Shown piece after piece: positions 5,531-5,846 of a stretch of 5,846 nucleotides of DNA. Under the pieces are notes generated by a model, which worked only from the letters and a program-made list of their open reading frames with translations, was not told the origin of the DNA and searched no databases. This stretch comes from Butyrivibrio sp. (lineage in GTDB: Bacteria; Bacillota_A; Clostridia; Lachnospirales; Lachnospiraceae). A program made the translations under genes and the position numbers. The stretch is from positions 1-5,846 of the forward strand of contig NZ_JAILQF010000439.1 in NCBI RefSeq assembly GCF_024699075.1, written 5' to 3'. Each line of letters begins with the position of its first letter. The stretch's first letter is position 1.

Positions 5531-5846
5531 ATACATCATCATAATCTTCTGATGTTTTTAAAGAATAGATAACCCATTCTGCAATGTTGGTCGCATGATC
5601 ACCAATTCTTTCAAAGTACTTTGCAACCATAAGGATATCTGTTGCTTCTTCTCCTTCCTCAGGATTATTAAGTATAAGCTTAATAACATCATTTTTGGCT
5701 TCCACAAACAGATCATCAACAACATCGTCATGTTCTATGACTTCTCTTGCCTTTTCAATATCCTTCTCAACATAGGCTTCAATACTGTGATTGAGCATCA
5801 TCATTGTTTCCGTAGCCATCTTGGAAATATGTTCAAACTTATCAAT
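5529..5846 (-). CDS. phoU: Phosphate signalling complex protein PhoU, C-terminal half (cut by window edge)
   Basis: The frame is open from the window edge to a TAA at 5531-5529, giving the last 105 residues. The ATG at 5819 is internal, because codons upstream (IDKFEHISK) continue the same helix to the edge. Typical PhoU is about 215-220 residues, so roughly half is present. The signature helix YFERIGDHATNIAEWVIY near the C-terminus carries the E-R-x-x-D-H metal-binding pattern. The acidic patch around VIEHDDVVDDLF belongs to the preceding helices. PhoU is a cytoplasmic peripheral protein that links the Pst phosphate transporter to the PhoR kinase and represses the Pho response when phosphate is plentiful. 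In most genomes it ends the pst operon, so pst genes probably lie just outside the window; that is an inference. Confidence 0.93.
   Translation of the reverse strand: MDKFEHISKMATETMMMLNHSIEAYVEKDIEKAREVIEHDDVVDDLFVEAKNDVIKLILNNPEEGEEATDILMVAKYFERIGDHATNIAEWVIYSLKTSEDYDDV

Overview
The window looks like the chromosome of an AT-rich Gram-positive anaerobe, most likely a Lachnospiraceae member (Butyrivibrio/Pseudobutyrivibrio/Roseburia-like). This assignment is inference. It rests on AT-rich codon use, strong GGGAG/AGGAG-type ribosome binding sites, a phosphate sensor/regulator pair of Gram-positive layout, and a flagellin C-terminus of the type common in motile Clostridia.

Layout. Positions 1-134 (minus) hold the first 44 codons of a Schlafen AlbA_2-domain protein cut by the window edge. 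Positions 135-709 hold no intact gene: a 12-bp tandem array (252-359), an open but start-less minus frame running through it (215-487), and two adjacent strong hairpins (491-519 and 522-564). Positions 710-877 can be read as a 55-codon ORF, but its middle is the C-terminal end of a flagellin gene that has lost the rest of its body and gained one G in a G-run; a sigma-28-like promoter motif lies just upstream. A single-domain EamA transporter follows (936-1349, plus). Positions 1350-1542 are a convergent intergenic zone with two hairpins.

From 1543 to the end everything is on the minus strand and concerns phosphate. Reading in the direction of transcription: the C-terminal half of PhoU (5846-5529, cut by the window edge), its terminator, a promoter region with four 11-bp-phased PhoP-box-like repeats, a Na/phosphate transporter with a fused C-terminal PhoU-like domain (5314-3551), an OmpR-family response regulator (3533-2865), and a PhoR-type sensor kinase (2868-1543) overlapping the regulator by 4 bp. 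The transporter, regulator and kinase are packed as one operon (17-bp gap, then ATGA overlap).

The inferred joint role is phosphate sensing and uptake or efflux control. PhoR senses limitation, PhoP/PhoB activates the operon through the phased boxes, and PhoU and the PhoU-like tail of the transporter tie transport activity to signalling. I see no convincing unknown multi-gene system. The most unusual part is the accessory, decayed zone at 1-880.
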